A stretch of DNA of 64,000 nucleotides from a virus. This document shows, piece by piece, positions 34,307 through 43,666 of the stretch (within the stretch, counting starts at the first letter, position 1; every line of letters starts with the position of its first letter). The DNA is taken from positions 85,879-149,878 of the IMG/VR virus record IMGVR_UViG_3300035703_000020, one strand, 5' to 3'. The translations under genes and the position numbers were made by a program. Under the pieces are notes generated by a model. It did no database searches. It saw only the letters and a list, made by a program, of their open reading frames with translations, and had not been told where the DNA came from.

Positions 34307-37300
34307 ATGGCAGACAAGGAAATCAGGCTAGTTGGGTCGTTTAAGGACGACATCACGCCGAAGCTGGCGAAGCTGTCGAAGGAGATCGACGCCGTCACAA
34401 AGAGCTTCACCAAGATGCAGGGGAAGCTCAGGCCGATCGCGCGCGACATGGGCGTCCTCGCCATGGCCTCAGAAAGGCTCGGCGACGGCCTGCGCTCGCA
34501 GCGCACCGGGTTCGAGACCAACATCCGGGCGATGCAGCAGTACCGCTCGGAGATGGGCAAGGTCGCCCGCGCCCAGCGCGCGATCCGGCCGACGACGCTC
34601 TCGGCCCCTCGCGGCGGGGGCGGCGGCACCCCGCGCGTTCGCGGCGGCGGTGGCGGAGGGACCGGCATAGGCGAGATCGCCATCGGTAGCGCCATCGGCG
34701 GCGTGGTGACCAGCGCGATCGTCGCCGGGTTCCAGACCGGCGTCCAGCTGATGACGAAGCCGTTCGAGATGTTCGGACGCGCGTTCGCCGAGAGGATCGG
34801 CGACGAGATGGAGGACATCAAGTCGGCCGGCGGGATGTTCGCGCTCGACAAGAAGTCGAAGACCCCGTTGTTCACGTCCTTCGAGGACGCGATGAAGATG
34901 CAGGAGGGGCTCAACAGGTCCCTCGCCAAGTCCGCCGCGGCGCTGCCCGGCGCGACGAGCGACTACGTGAAGGCGGCCCGCGGCCTGACCGACACGGTGA
35001 TGGGCGCGTTCACCAAGAACGAGGAGGCATTCAAGAAGTTTGCCACCGAGCTCGGTGCGCGCCAGGGCGCGACGTCCGAGGAGGCCATCACCAAGGTGCT
35101 CCAGCGGTTCACCGAGCAGACGGTGCTGCTGGGCCAGGGGCAGAAGGGCGGCATGCCCCTCACGATGCTGATGGAGCAGCTCGTCACGCGCGAGTCGGTC
35201 AACATCACGGGCATGGCAGCCCGCTACGCCCAGCTCAGGAGCAACCCGCTGCTGGCGGGCATGCTCAAGGACGCCGAGGCGGAGATCAACAAGACGACGG
35301 CGGGCACCGCCGAGCGCTTCAGGGCCGTGATGAAGGCCCTCGACGCCGCACTGCCGCAGGAGGTCGTCAACAAGATGCGCAGGTCGGTGAGCGGCCTGAT
35401 CGAGGCGACCCGCTCGGCGTTCCTCGACCCCGACACCGGCCTGTTCGGCCTGTCGCGCGAGCTGCAGATGACGGTCCCGGCCGTCAACCAGTTCGGCCAG
35501 TACGTCGACGAGAACGGCAAGGCCGTCCGCGACGCGGCGCTGGCGGCGCGCGAGTCGACGTCGCTGTTCAAGATCCTCAAGGAGACGCTCGCGAACTTCG
35601 CGGTGCCCATCCTCGAGCTGCTCAGCACGCTGCCCCAGATCTTCGACCCGTTCAAGAAGATCGCGGAGCAGTTCAAGGAGCTGCGCGAGACTTCGAACCT
35701 GTTCTACCGCAACTTCAACTCCTACACGAAGTGGTTCGAGAACCAGTCCGCCAACTTCATGAAGCAGGCGGAGAAGATCACCGACCCCAAGGCGGCCGCG
35801 GACCTCAAGCGCCGGGCCAACATGCTCAAGGAGCAGGCCGGCGGGCGCGGCGCGCTCGCGACCCTCAACAACGCGCTGGCGTCCATCGGGGCGATCGACG
35901 ACAAGCAGTTCAAGGCCAACGCCGCCAAGCTCGCCGACACCAGCAAGGCCGGGATCGAGTCCTTCGGGGCCAAGGGCATGGCGGAGATGACCAAGACCCT
36001 CCTCGTGCAGTTCGGCAACTCGAAGTACATCGCCGACCTGGCCGAGACGCTCGGCAAGGCGATGGGCGCGTTCATCGACACCGTGTTCACGATGCTCGAC
36101 GGCGCGCTGTCAGGCGTTGAGAGCAAGACCGGCAACAAGATCGTCGAGGCGTTCGGCCGCGGCTTCGCCAGCGTGATCAACAAGCGGCGCGCGGACGAGA
36201 TCGCTGAGATCATCGACAGGCTGCTGACCAAGGTCTTTGATATGGCCGCCAACATCCTGATCACGAAGGTGATCCCGGCGATCGGCGTGGCCATCATCAA
36301 GTCGATCGAGGCCGCCTGGAAGGCGGGCCCGCTCGGGAAGTTCCTGGTCATCGTTGGCGTGCTGACGACCTTCCAGCGAGCCGTGGTGGCCGCGACGGCT
36401 GCCATGAAAGCCCTGGCACTGCTGAGGGCGCTCGGCGGCGGTGGCCTCCGGGGTCTGGGCGGCGTTGCCGGCCCGGCGAGGACGGCGGCCGGAAGCAGAG
36501 CGATGGCCATCGGGGCCGGGATACGTGGATCGTTCCGCGGGTCGCTCATGGGGCGGGCCGGGACGGCGATGGCCGCGCGGGGCATGCCAGCGATGCCTGG
36601 CTTCATGGGCGGCGCGATGCAGGGCGTCCGCGGGGCGGGGGCCCGGATGACCAAATTCATGCGCAGCCCGGTGGGCGGGGGAATCGGGGCCGGCGCCCTG
36701 ACCGCCGTGTTCTCCGGGCTCGAGACCCTCTCGCAGCTTGAGGGCATCGACGCCGAGCGCTCGCAGCTCGAGAAGGAGCGCAAGGAGGCGCTGAAGCAGG
36801 GCGACTACCAGCGCGTGGCCGAGATCGGCAAGGAGCAGTCCGCGCTGGCCGACCTCAAGGGCAAGACCCAGGCCGAGGGCGTTGGCGGCATCGCCGGCTC
36901 GCTCGCGGGTGGGGCGCTGGGCGGCCTGATCGGCGGCCCCATCGGCGCCATGATCGGCGCGCAGGTGGGCAACGCCATCGGCACGAAGTTCGGCCCGGCC
37001 ATCGGCAACTGGTGGAACAGCACCGCGGCGCCCTTCCTGTCCAACCTCGGCGCCACGATCGGCAACTTCTTCACCCAGACCATCCCCGCCTGGTGGAGCG
37101 GCACCGCGTGGCCCGGGATCCAGAACGCCTTCAACCTCCTCAAGGACGGCATCGGGCTGGTCTTCAAGGTGCTGTTCTGGCCGCAGACGATGGCGCTGAA
37201 CCTGATCCGCGGCCTCGCCCAGAACATCTACACCGCGGCGCAGAACATCGTCCCGGGCATAGGGAAGTTCTTCGTCGACCTCCCGGGCAAGATCGGGTCA

Positions 37301-38023
37301 GCCATCAAGGGCATGTTCGGCTTCGGCGGCGGGTTCGCCCGCGGCGGCGTCGGCGGGTTCCCCAAGACCTCCGGGTTCGGCATGCGCTGGGGCCGGATGC
37401 ACTCCGGCAACGACTACGGGATGCCGACGGGCACGAAGCTCGGGCTCGGCGGGCCCGGCAAGGTCAAGTACGCCGGCTGGGGTGGCGGCTACGGCAACAT
37501 GGTCGACATCCAGGGCGCCGACGGCGTCCTCTACCGCTTCGCCCACCTGAGCAAGATCAACGCGCCCGTCGGCGCGGTCCTGCCCCCGGGAGCCGTGTTC
37601 GGCCTCTCCGGCAACACGGGCAACTCTACCGGCCCGCACCTGCACTTCGAGGCGCGCCCCGGCGGGGGCGCCGCGGTCAACCCCGACCGCTACGCTGGCA
37701 TGATCCGGGCCAACTTCGGCGGCACCGACCTCGGCGGCATGCTGGCGGCGGCGCAGCTCGAGGCGGGCAAGATGCCGTACGGCGCCAACCTCGCGATCGG
37801 CAACTCGGACGAGATCTTCATGAAGCCCATCCAGATGTCGTCGCTTGTGGAGAGCGCGACGCGGGCGGGCGTCAACGGGGCGGGCAACTTCGACGTGCAG
37901 AAGGTCGAGGTCACCGTCGTCGACAACACGGGCAACATAGCGCAGGTGGCCGACCAGGTCGCCGAGCAGTTCCTCACGCACATGTACAAGGCGTCCCTCA
38001 GCGTGGACGGCCGGGCGGGATAA
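34307..38023 (+). CDS. Tape measure protein with M23 peptidase domain
   Basis: 1238 residues, the longest protein here. The N-terminal two thirds are mainly helical, with hydrophobic, Gly/Ala-rich segments (about 675-790 and 855-900) typical of tape measures that enter the cell envelope. A LytM/M23 domain follows (about 1020-1130): GMRWGRMHSGNDYGMPTG supplies the first His and Asp, and GPHLHFEAR the later HxH. It sets tail length and may cut peptidoglycan during DNA entry. The following hub-like gene supports this. Confidence 0.88.
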   Translation: MADKEIRLVGSFKDDITPKLAKLSKEIDAVTKSFTKMQGKLRPIARDMGVLAMASERLGDGLRSQRTGFETNIRAMQQYRSEMGKVARAQRAIRPTTLSAPRGGGGGTPRVRGGGGGGTGIGEIAIGSAIGGVVTSAIVAGFQTGVQLMTKPFEMFGRAFAERIGDEMEDIKSAGGMFALDKKSKTPLFTSFEDAMKMQEGLNRSLAKSAAALPGATSDYVKAARGLTDTVMGAFTKNEEAFKKFATELGARQGATSEEAITKVLQRFTEQTVLLGQGQKGGMPLTMLMEQLVTRESVNITGMAARYAQLRSNPLLAGMLKDAEAEINKTTAGTAERFRAVMKALDAALPQEVVNKMRRSVSGLIEATRSAFLDPDTGLFGLSRELQMTVPAVNQFGQYVDENGKAVRDAALAARESTSLFKILKETLANFAVPILELLSTLPQIFDPFKKIAEQFKELRETSNLFYRNFNSYTKWFENQSANFMKQAEKITDPKAAADLKRRANMLKEQAGGRGALATLNNALASIGAIDDKQFKANAAKLADTSKAGIESFGAKGMAEMTKTLLVQFGNSKYIADLAETLGKAMGAFIDTVFTMLDGALSGVESKTGNKIVEAFGRGFASVINKRRADEIAEIIDRLLTKVFDMAANILITKVIPAIGVAIIKSIEAAWKAGPLGKFLVIVGVLTTFQRAVVAATAAMKALALLRALGGGGLRGLGGVAGPARTAAGSRAMAIGAGIRGSFRGSLMGRAGTAMAARGMPAMPGFMGGAMQGVRGAGARMTKFMRSPVGGGIGAGALTAVFSGLETLSQLEGIDAERSQLEKERKEALKQGDYQRVAEIGKEQSALADLKGKTQAEGVGGIAGSLAGGALGGLIGGPIGAMIGAQVGNAIGTKFGPAIGNWWNSTAAPFLSNLGATIGNFFTQTIPAWWSGTAWPGIQNAFNLLKDGIGLVFKVLFWPQTMALNLIRGLAQNIYTAAQNIVPGIGKFFVDLPGKIGSAIKGMFGFGGGFARGGVGGFPKTSGFGMRWGRMHSGNDYGMPTGTKLGLGGPGKVKYAGWGGGYGNMVDIQGADGVLYRFAHLSKINAPVGAVLPPGAVFGLSGNTGNSTGPHLHFEARPGGGAAVNPDRYAGMIRANFGGTDLGGMLAAAQLEAGKMPYGANLAIGNSDEIFMKPIQMSSLVESATRAGVNGAGNFDVQKVEVTVVDNTGNIAQVADQVAEQFLTHMYKASLSVDGRAG

Positions 38024-38026
38024 CCT

Positions 38027-39337
38027 ATGGCGGTTCTACCAGGCCTACTCATCCAGCCCCTCGTCTGGGTCAAGTGGGGCGACACGGACCTCACGCAGTA
38101 CCCCGTCGGCTCCGGCCTGGAGCCGGTGGTCTACGGCGTCTCGATCACGATCCCGGAGAAGGACAACGTCCCGACGTGCGAGTTCAACTTCGCGCCGACG
38201 CCGGCGGGCTTCACCGCGTTCCAGAAGTGCGTCACCTCGGACAAGGACAAGCCGGTCACCGTCACCATTGGCTACCAGGGCGGGCCGGAGTTCAAGATGA
38301 AGTTCTTCTTCACCGGCCTGACGTTCTCCACCGGAGTCGACACCAGCGCGAGGGTGTTCCTGACGGTCGCGACCAAGGGCGCCTGGACCGACAACAGGAT
38401 CTCCTTCACGATGACCGAGAAGGAGAAGGTCACGCTCGACGCCTTCCCGGACTTCATCAAGAAGAAGATCGGCGACGCCGGCAAGGACATCAACATCGAG
38501 TTCGCGGGCCAGCTGAAGGAGGACGCGCCTAAGATCGAGGTGCAGCTCAACGTCATCCAGCAGACGCCGATGCAGATCATCGAGGGGATGGCCAGGTCCA
38601 TGGGCTTCGTCATCAGCAACGGCGACACCGTCATCGAGGGCGGCCCGCTGGTGCTCAGCTACTCCCCCAACTACGAGCCCGACAAGAAGAAGGACGCGCC
38701 GATCGTGCTCGGGAAGCCCGGGACGCCGAAGCCCGCCGAGCGCAAGGTCTACATTGTGGGCCCCGGCCTGATGGAGACGTTCCAGAGGGAGATGAAGTTC
38801 ACGACGAGCATCTCCGGCTTCGACATCGGCAAGTCGTTCAAGGAGCCCGGCTCGTTCGACTCCGACTCGGAGAAAATCCTCGACACGAAGACCGAGGCCG
38901 GCAAGAAGAAGGTGGAGGGCACCAACACGAAGGGCACTACGGGCAACGCCGGAGGCAAGACCCCGGCCCAGCGCGGCGCCAAGAAGTCCGCGGGCGTGGA
39001 GAAGGAGGCCCGCTCGAAGAAGGAGCAGATCGGCAACATCAAAGCGAGCGGCGAGTTCTTCATGGTCCCCTACATGGTCGGGATCAAGCCCAGGGACTTC
39101 ATCGCCATCCCCTCGCTCGCGCTGCCGTGCGCCTACGTCGAGGACTGGGCCGTCGAGCAGGTGACGTACACGCAGACGGACGAGGGCGGCGTGCGCGTGG
39201 GCGTCGAGTGCACGCGGGAGTTCATCGGCACAGAGAACATGATGGACAAGGACCCCGTCGACGCCGTCAAGAAGATCGCCGACGCGAACCACGCCGGCGG
39301 TACCTCCTTCTGGCACCGGATGTACTGGGAGGCCTGA
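38027..39337 (+). CDS. Baseplate hub protein (gpD/gp27-like)
   Basis: 436 residues starting 3 bases after the tape measure stop. It has an N-terminal beta-rich domain (SITIPEKDNVPTCEFNFAPT) followed by a domain with QQTPMQIIEGMARSMGFVI, as in late-control gpD or T4 gp27-type hubs, a Lys-rich flexible linker (about 280-350), and a C-terminal domain. Gene order of tape measure then hub supports the call. It would sit at the tail tip beneath the tube. Confidence 0.65.
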   Translation: MAVLPGLLIQPLVWVKWGDTDLTQYPVGSGLEPVVYGVSITIPEKDNVPTCEFNFAPTPAGFTAFQKCVTSDKDKPVTVTIGYQGGPEFKMKFFFTGLTFSTGVDTSARVFLTVATKGAWTDNRISFTMTEKEKVTLDAFPDFIKKKIGDAGKDINIEFAGQLKEDAPKIEVQLNVIQQTPMQIIEGMARSMGFVISNGDTVIEGGPLVLSYSPNYEPDKKKDAPIVLGKPGTPKPAERKVYIVGPGLMETFQREMKFTTSISGFDIGKSFKEPGSFDSDSEKILDTKTEAGKKKVEGTNTKGTTGNAGGKTPAQRGAKKSAGVEKEARSKKEQIGNIKASGEFFMVPYMVGIKPRDFIAIPSLALPCAYVEDWAVEQVTYTQTDEGGVRVGVECTREFIGTENMMDKDPVDAVKKIADANHAGGTSFWHRMYWEA

Positions 39338-39363
39338 CGGGACTCACCCCTAGGGCGCCCAGC

Positions 39364-39369
39364 TATGAT
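39364..39369 (+). promoter_or_regulatory. Candidate -10 box (TATGAT)
   Basis: TATGAT lies in the spacer after the hub gene, 60 bases before the GTG start at 39430. The same hexamer occurs at 45920 and 60244 in front of other transcription units. Confidence 0.4.
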
Positions 39370-39429
39370 GGTCTCGAGCGCCACCGGCAACAGGGCCGGA
39401 CCGAGAGCGCTCTACACGAGAGACCAAAC

Positions 39430-40395
39430 GTGAAGAACGTCAAGATCAACATCGCACTGGACGAGCGCAACCGCGCGCGCCTCGAGACCAAGTCGTACGA
39501 CCGGGCCTACGTGGACGTGCCGAACCGCGCGCTGCCCGCAGGCCTCAAAGAGGAGCTGAGCGTCATCCACGCCGCGCTGACCGGCGATGAGCTGTCCGAC
39601 GAGGGCAGCACCTTCACCGTGCGCGCCGACGCCGCGGGCACCTTCAAGCGCCTCTACAGCCCGACGGTCTTCTCCACCGAGGAGAAGGGCCTGATCATCC
39701 GCTGGGGCACCGACGACATCCCACTGGCCGTGACCAACGGCAAGATCGGCGCGCCAACCGCCGACAAGAAGGCCAAGTTCGCCTTCAAGGAGGAGCAGGT
39801 CGGCAAGTACAACGAGACCGTGCTGAGCGTCTCGATCGCCAAGGACGGCACCCTCTACACGATGCCCTTCCCCGTGAAGGCGGCTGACTGGGAGGCGGGC
39901 GTGAGCCCCGACGTGCTCGACGTGCTGCTCGAGGAGAACCCCGACGCCATCGCCGACCAGATCGCGGTCGCCGGCGACCCCACCAAGCGCGGGGAGGGCG
40001 GCGGGCCCCGGCTGCAGGGCCACATCATCAAGGTGGCCGAGCTGCCGATCGGCACCTACACCGTGACCGGCTACCGCTCCCGCGAGACCTCCTACGGCAC
40101 CGACTACATGATCCAGGCCGTGGTCGAGGAGCCCTTCGTGGCCACGACCCGCGTCAAGGACGAGGCGACCGAGGAATGGGGCGACGCGGAGGTCGAGGTG
40201 AGCGGCTTCGCCATCGTGAAGCCCAACACCCAGCTCAAGAAGCTGCTGGCCGCCGAGCCCATCATCGACGAGTCCAACCCAGCGACCCTGCAGGTCGTCG
40301 ACCACGGCGAGTGGAACGGCTACAAGACCGCAAAGGTGAGCCTGAAGTGCTCCGCCTTCAAGCAGGACGACGGCTCGTTCGACATCGACTTCTGA
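39430..40395 (+). CDS. Candidate ssDNA-binding protein with acidic aromatic tail
   Basis: 321 residues from GTG 39430. It is beta-rich (VDVPNRALPAGLKEELSVIH; LPIGTYTVTGYRSRETSYG; WNGYKTAKVSLKCSAF), with an acidic C terminus DDGSFDIDF ending in Phe. Acidic tails with a terminal aromatic residue mark SSB and T7 gp2.5-type proteins, where they recruit replication enzymes. Followed by a terminator and then the helicase gene. The start is uncertain, since the frame is open far upstream. An SSB role is inference from the tail and context. Confidence 0.45.
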   Translation: MKNVKINIALDERNRARLETKSYDRAYVDVPNRALPAGLKEELSVIHAALTGDELSDEGSTFTVRADAAGTFKRLYSPTVFSTEEKGLIIRWGTDDIPLAVTNGKIGAPTADKKAKFAFKEEQVGKYNETVLSVSIAKDGTLYTMPFPVKAADWEAGVSPDVLDVLLEENPDAIADQIAVAGDPTKRGEGGGPRLQGHIIKVAELPIGTYTVTGYRSRETSYGTDYMIQAVVEEPFVATTRVKDEATEEWGDAEVEVSGFAIVKPNTQLKKLLAAEPIIDESNPATLQVVDHGEWNGYKTAKVSLKCSAFKQDDGSFDIDF

Positions 40396-40416
40396 TCGGC
40401 CGGATCGGCTAACTCG

Positions 40417-40440
40417 GAGGGGCCCAGCGCCCCTCTTTTA
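40417..40440 (+). terminator. Rho-independent terminator
   Basis: Perfect stem GAGGGGC (40417-40423) and GCCCCTC (40429-40435) with a 5-base loop and a TTTTA tract. It ends the SSB-like transcript just before ATG 40443. Confidence 0.88.
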
Positions 40441-40442
40441 TT

Positions 40443-40694
40443 ATGGGAACGTTCTGGATAGTCTTCTTCGCCGCGCTGGCGCTGCTGGCCGCGGTGCTGC
40501 CCGACGACGCGGCGATCGCGATCGACCTCGTAGACGTGTGGCTGCGCGCCGCCCGCGTGTGGCTGGCGTCGAGGCTGATGATGGCCCGCCTGTGGCTGAG
40601 GCTCAAGTGGGACGGGTCCCAGATCGCGTGGCGCCTGTGGCTCATCCGCCGCAGGGCCGCGCACAATAGAAACAACGAAGCAAAAGGCAACTGA
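40443..40694 (+). CDS. Small membrane protein
   Basis: 83 residues. The N-terminal hydrophobic segment WIVFFAALALLAAVLP (about 5-20) is followed by an amphipathic, Arg/Trp-rich region. It starts directly after the terminator T-tract, so read-through or a promoter inside that region would be needed. TGATG junction with the helicase gene. Function unknown. Confidence 0.5.
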   Translation: MGTFWIVFFAALALLAAVLPDDAAIAIDLVDVWLRAARVWLASRLMMARLWLRLKWDGSQIAWRLWLIRRRAAHNRNNEAKGN

Positions 40695-42634
40695 TGACTG
40701 ACAGGTTCAGCGGCAAGGCGTTCACCGACCCGCAGAGCGACAACATCCGGAAGACGGCGAAGGCCCGCAAGTTCTCGACCAAGAAGGACGAGACGGGCGA
40801 CGAGAAGAAGGCCCCGTCCAACCTCTCCGAGCTGTACAACAAGGGCGTGGAGCACCTGCGCACCTTCAACTTCCACATCGAGCTGGCGGAGACGGGCGAC
40901 CACATCAAGCACCGGATCCTCAAGCCCGCCGCCCCGACCCAGATCCTGGGGATCAACTACCCGGCGAGCTTCCAGCCGCTGCAGGACATCTCTACGCTGG
41001 AGGACTTCCAGCGCATCGAGCGCGCGTTCGAGTCCGCCGAGACCGAGGTGCGCGACTTCTGGACGCCGCTGTTCCGGCCCAAGGGCGGCGAGACCGACCT
41101 CGGCAACTTCGCCGACCGCCTGCTGGCGATGAAGCGCATCCAGCAGAACATCAACATCCACGAGACTCTCGATTACGGCCACACCTTCGACCCCGACGGC
41201 AGCCTCTGCGGCTACGGCTTCGTGCGCAACCCGCGCGTGTGGGTGCCAGCGAAGGAGTGGTTCGACGAGAAGCTGCGGGCCGTGACGCTGCAGGACGTCT
41301 TCACGATCTTCCCCGAGGCGGAGGTCGAGATGCTGAAGATGATCCTCGGGCGCGTGGGCGTCGGCCGCGCCAACCACCTGCCGCCGAACTTCCCCAAGCC
41401 CATCGACCACACGGCCCGCATGGCCGCGGTCATCGTCGGCAAGGACGCCGGCCTGGGCAAGTCGACCATCTTCAACGGGCTCACGGCCGCGCTGTCCAAG
41501 TGCGGCTTCGCGACTCACACCTTCAAGTCCACGGAGGACCGCTTCGGCCTCAAGGCAGCCGCGCTGGCCAACGTCGCCTACAAGGACGACACGGCCATGA
41601 AGTCGCTCAAGCAGTTCCTCGCGGCGGAGGAGACGAAGATCCTCATCACCAACGGCCTATTCCAGACCGAGGAGAAGTTCCAGAACGCCGAGCAGATCTG
41701 GCCGCAGTGCGTGCTGATCGTCAACTCGAACGACTGGGACGCGCACTTCGCCTACGACCTCGACCCCGGCATCATCGACCGGATCAAGATCCTCTCCACC
41801 TACCGCGAGTATGAGGTCCTCAAGAATCGCAAGGCTCTGGCGGACACTGCTTCTGACGGTACTCCTGACCTGCGCCCTCGCGCTCACATCCCCTTCCTGG
41901 CTGACAAGCTTGGCGTCTCTGCTGACGCTCTTTACCTTTGGTGCCTTCGCCTTGCGACTGATCGCTTCTGGGAGATAATCAACGACACCGAGGACCCGAC
42001 GGTCAACCGCCTGCAGGTCGAGGTGCGCTACTGGACCACGCGCCAGCGCATCCGCTTCAAGGCCGACACGTCGCAGGCCCTGGTCAACGCCATGGCGATC
42101 TGCGCGGCCATCCGCAACGGCCACGAGCCGTACTCGATGCCCGAGCTCACCCCGGAGGTGCTCACGAGGCACCTGCGCGACCTGCTGTTCGTCGGCATCG
42201 ACAAGAGCGGCAAGAAGCTGATGTCGGCGATGAAGGCCAAGTGGGAGGAGGCCGGCCGGCCGTCCACGCACTACTACCAGGGTCTCCGCGAGATCCGGTG
42301 GGAGTCGGTGCAGCTAGCGATCGACACCTTCGTCAACGCCCAGCACTACGGCGGCAAGACGCCAGCCGAGCTGGTCAAGGAGGTCATGAGCAAGCTGATC
42401 ATGCGCGACGGCTTCAAGATCTCTACCGGCCTGAGCTACGTGATCGAGGACTGGAACACCTGCCGCTACGCCATCGGCGAGATCTCCGAGGAGGCCCAGG
42501 CCCTGCGGTCGACCCTTTCGAAGACCCAGCAGGAACGGCTCTGCGACAGGAGCATCGAACCGACCCGGGACTGGCTCTCGAACCCAAACTACTCGCCCGA
42601 CCGGGCAGAGGAACTACGCCCCGACATGGACTGA
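40694..42634 (+). CDS. SF3-type helicase / primase-helicase
   Basis: 646 residues. The ATPase core has Walker A VGKDAGLGKSTIFN (about residues 249-262), then a strand with acidic residues near KSLKQFLAAEETKI and the SF3-like motif C region CVLIVNSNDWDAHF with its Asn. A DUF5906-like arrangement follows. The N-terminal ~230 residues may contain a divergent primase or origin-binding region, but no zinc finger or catalytic primase motif is clear. Likely the replicative helicase. Bases 41826-41975 use many T-ending codons unlike the rest of the gene. Confidence 0.72.
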   Translation: MTDRFSGKAFTDPQSDNIRKTAKARKFSTKKDETGDEKKAPSNLSELYNKGVEHLRTFNFHIELAETGDHIKHRILKPAAPTQILGINYPASFQPLQDISTLEDFQRIERAFESAETEVRDFWTPLFRPKGGETDLGNFADRLLAMKRIQQNINIHETLDYGHTFDPDGSLCGYGFVRNPRVWVPAKEWFDEKLRAVTLQDVFTIFPEAEVEMLKMILGRVGVGRANHLPPNFPKPIDHTARMAAVIVGKDAGLGKSTIFNGLTAALSKCGFATHTFKSTEDRFGLKAAALANVAYKDDTAMKSLKQFLAAEETKILITNGLFQTEEKFQNAEQIWPQCVLIVNSNDWDAHFAYDLDPGIIDRIKILSTYREYEVLKNRKALADTASDGTPDLRPRAHIPFLADKLGVSADALYLWCLRLATDRFWEIINDTEDPTVNRLQVEVRYWTTRQRIRFKADTSQALVNAMAICAAIRNGHEPYSMPELTPEVLTRHLRDLLFVGIDKSGKKLMSAMKAKWEEAGRPSTHYYQGLREIRWESVQLAIDTFVNAQHYGGKTPAELVKEVMSKLIMRDGFKISTGLSYVIEDWNTCRYAIGEISEEAQALRSTLSKTQQERLCDRSIEPTRDWLSNPNYSPDRAEELRPDMD

Positions 42635-42639
42635 CGGCT

Positions 42640-43068
42640 ATGGTATCGACCCAGACAAAACCGCGGGTAAGCTCAACGGAACCCCCCTCGCTGGGGGCCG
42701 TTGAAGACCGCGAAACAATGGACGCATACGCCTACGAGCAGGACAAGCAGAGGCGCCTGCTCGACGAGCTGGTGGCGGGCGGCTACACCCTGGCCGACGA
42801 CCCGGCCGGGCTGCACGAGCACATCGGAACCTCGATGGACATCGAGGTCTGGTGCGAGATGTGGACGCCGCGCCTGCTATGCAAGCTCTTCGTGAGGGGC
42901 ACCGAGGAGGTGGCCCACTCGTTCCACCTGGTCCCCCTGCACCAGATCGTCAAGTGGCTCTACCAGGTGCCGAACCCGGGCGACGCCTTCGTCGGGAGGT
43001 TCGTCGTGGGCGTGCGCCGCGTGAGCGAGACCCAGTACGTCCCAGCCCTCAGGCTGCCGCTGAAGTAG
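42640..43068 (+). CDS. Hypothetical protein
   Basis: 142 residues from ATG 42640, or 116 from ATG 42718. The later start is preceded by GGGTAAGC (42665-42672), a hairpin (AACGG..CCCC / GGGG..CCGTT, 42676-42704) and a run of A residues, so it may be the real one. Sequence is acidic N-terminally with a beta-rich end (HLVPLHQIVKWLYQVPNPGD). No family recognised. Confidence 0.45.
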   Translation: MVSTQTKPRVSSTEPPSLGAVEDRETMDAYAYEQDKQRRLLDELVAGGYTLADDPAGLHEHIGTSMDIEVWCEMWTPRLLCKLFVRGTEEVAHSFHLVPLHQIVKWLYQVPNPGDAFVGRFVVGVRRVSETQYVPALRLPLK

Positions 43069-43100
43069 GGTAAGTCACACCGCAAACAACAGGAGCCGAA

Positions 43101-43616
43101 ATGCAGGACGCGACCGCCGTCATCGACGGCATCAAGAAGTCAGTGGAGCTGGCCGGCAGGTCCGGCCGCGACGGCATCACGCTGGACAACGTCTCCTTCA
43201 GGCTCGACATCCGCGAGGTGGACGTGCCCCACGGGGCCGAGCTCAGCGAGGCCTCGCTTATCGCCGGAGAGCTCGCCTACGACCTGCTCGAGGACGGGGC
43301 CCTGGGCTACAGCCAGGAGGGCGTCTTCCTGGTGTACAGCGACGAGATGTTCCCCAACTGCGTGTCGCTGCAGGTCCTGCTCGTCGACCACGGCGTCGAC
43401 GGCAAGAGGCTGGACATGATCGCCACCCTGCACCGCTCCGACGTGGCCGGTGAGCTCCCGCGCGACGTGCTCGTGTGCGAGCTGCTCGCGCACAGGTTCG
43501 CCCACGCCGCCAACCGCAGGGCCGGCTTCCTCACCGTGAACGTTGGTCTCGCGACCGTCATGTGGGACGACGCCGATTTGCTCGAGGAGCCGGACGAGAT
43601 CGAGATCCCGATGTGA
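43101..43616 (+). CDS. Thymidylate-synthase-fold-like protein
   Basis: 171 residues, 33 bases after GGGTAAGT (43068-43075) and with AGGAG about 10 bases upstream. The segment LDMIATLHRSDVAGELPRDV, then CELLAHRFAHAANRRAGFL and NVGLATVMWDD, resembles the RS.D..LG.P.N..xx.LL...A...G...H..GD.H.Y core of ThyA and dCMP hydroxymethylase, but it is much shorter than either and the catalytic Cys is not placed clearly. Could be a modifying enzyme remnant or a non-catalytic paralogue. Confidence 0.4.
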   Translation: MQDATAVIDGIKKSVELAGRSGRDGITLDNVSFRLDIREVDVPHGAELSEASLIAGELAYDLLEDGALGYSQEGVFLVYSDEMFPNCVSLQVLLVDHGVDGKRLDMIATLHRSDVAGELPRDVLVCELLAHRFAHAANRRAGFLTVNVGLATVMWDDADLLEEPDEIEIPM

Positions 43617-43638
43617 GCGCACCTGGCGCACTTCGAAG

Positions 43639-43644
43639 TACAAT
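43639..43644 (+). promoter_or_regulatory. Candidate -10 box (TACAAT)
   Basis: TACAAT lies 23 bases before ATG 43667 in a 50-base spacer. No clear -35 box. Confidence 0.35.
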
Positions 43645-43666
43645 CAACCCGTAGAGGCAAACAACG

